Below, piece by piece: positions 63,860 through 64,000 of a DNA stretch of 64,000 nucleotides. The notes under the pieces were generated by a model. The model did not search any database and had not been told where the DNA came from. It saw nothing but the letters and a program-made list of their open reading frames with translations. The translations under genes were made by a program, and so were the position numbers. Position 1 is the first letter of the stretch. Every line of letters begins with the position of its first letter. This DNA is from Saonia flava (GTDB lineage Bacteria > Bacteroidota > Bacteroidia > Flavobacteriales > Flavobacteriaceae), in assembly GCF_011927795.1 (NCBI RefSeq), contig NZ_JAATJJ010000001.1, forward strand, positions 1,613,062-1,677,061, given 5' to 3'.

Positions 63860-64000
63860 TTATACTATTTTGTCATATGGTTTTCTATTCCATTCCCTAG
63901 CTTTTTGGTATGCCCCCATTGACATTCCCGTTGATGTTTTGAACTGCTTAGCTAGATGGCTACTACTGTTATAGCCCAATTGGTAGGCTATTTCCGAAAA
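63860..64000 (-). CDS. AraC-family transcriptional regulator, C-terminal fragment
   Basis: The last 46 codons of a minus-strand gene that runs off the right edge. It reads FSEIAYQLGYNSSSHLAKQF...MSMGAYQKAREWNRKPYDKIV, the second helix-turn-helix of an AraC-type DNA-binding domain (the pattern IA-x-x-x-GY-x-S-x-S-H-x-x-x-x-F). It lies 68 nt upstream of copA in the same direction, so it is a plausible regulator of the copper operon, or at least co-transcribed. The sensor part is outside the window. Confidence 0.88.
   Translation of the reverse strand, partial: FSEIAYQLGYNSSSHLAKQFKTSTGMSMGAYQKAREWNRKPYDKIV

Noticed and set aside
1-64000. Mobile elements, CRISPR arrays, phage genes
   Set aside because: No transposase, integrase, terminal inverted repeats or regularly spaced direct repeats were seen. 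The only large repeats are the paralogous receptor, DUF4249 and ExbD genes.

Overview
The window is chromosomal DNA from a member of the Bacteroidota, most likely a flavobacterium (Flavobacteriaceae). Evidence: AT-rich genes mostly without Shine-Dalgarno sequences, promoters of the Bacteroidota form TTG-N18/19-TAnnTTTG in front of several genes, and lineage-typical families (DUF4249 lipoproteins with TonB-dependent receptors, DUF2723 membrane proteins, DUF5916 proteins, ExbB with several ExbD, S2 with a helix-hairpin-helix tail). No insertion sequence, integrase, phage gene or CRISPR array was seen. Most of the window is core genome with two accessory-looking blocks: a receptor/lipoprotein cluster (13.9-22.4 kb) and a copper-resistance cluster (58.8-64 kb).

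Layout. 0-2 kb: rimP-nusA-infB operon (minus strand, infB cut by the window edge) with its promoter and a terminator-like hairpin in the leader. 2-14 kb: a cation/proton antiporter, tRNA-Gln with its own promoter and terminator, a giant DUF2723 membrane protein, a thioredoxin-fold protein without the CxxC pair, a metallophosphoesterase, cutC, a glycosylasparaginase and polA. 13.9-22.4 kb: five co-directional genes in the order of transcription DUF4249-A, TonB receptor A, DUF4249-B, TonB receptor B, DUF4249-C, a tandem duplication in which both partners carry unusual conserved cysteine motifs. 22.5-25.8 kb: a lipocalin-like lipoprotein and a DUF5916 barrel protein. 26-32.5 kb: translation and nucleotide genes rplM-rpsI, rpsB-tsf, pyrH-frr, interrupted by an M61 peptidase on the opposite strand. 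32.5-38.6 kb: an MMPL/RND-type exporter, asnS, rpoN and a small membrane protein.

38.6-45.5 kb: a TonB-energising cluster with one ExbB and four ExbD proteins (two paralogous pairs), a small barrel protein, tRNA-Ser, type I asparaginase, TatD and a retropepsin-like protease. 45.5-50.2 kb: 2-oxoglutarate dehydrogenase E1 and E2 (sucA-sucB) and a divergent outer-membrane barrel gene broken by an in-frame TGA. 50.2-56.8 kb: an aminotransferase-galE-amidohydrolase operon, waaA (Kdo transferase) and a sugar porter. 56.8-58.6 kb: two unannotated small single-helix membrane proteins facing a shared terminator, then a multi-pass acyltransferase-like protein. 58.8-64 kb: the end of an AraC-family regulator, a Cu+-type P-ATPase, a PepSY protein and a CusB-like adaptor.

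How the parts fit: the ExbB/ExbD proteins would supply proton-motive force through TonB to receptors such as the two at 15-21 kb. Nothing here can be called a proven new system. The best candidates for a second look are the cysteine-marked TonB receptor/DUF4249 tandem, the possible attenuator in front of rimP-nusA-infB, the S2 tail domain, the duplicated ExbD pairs, the interrupted barrel gene and the two overlooked small proteins.
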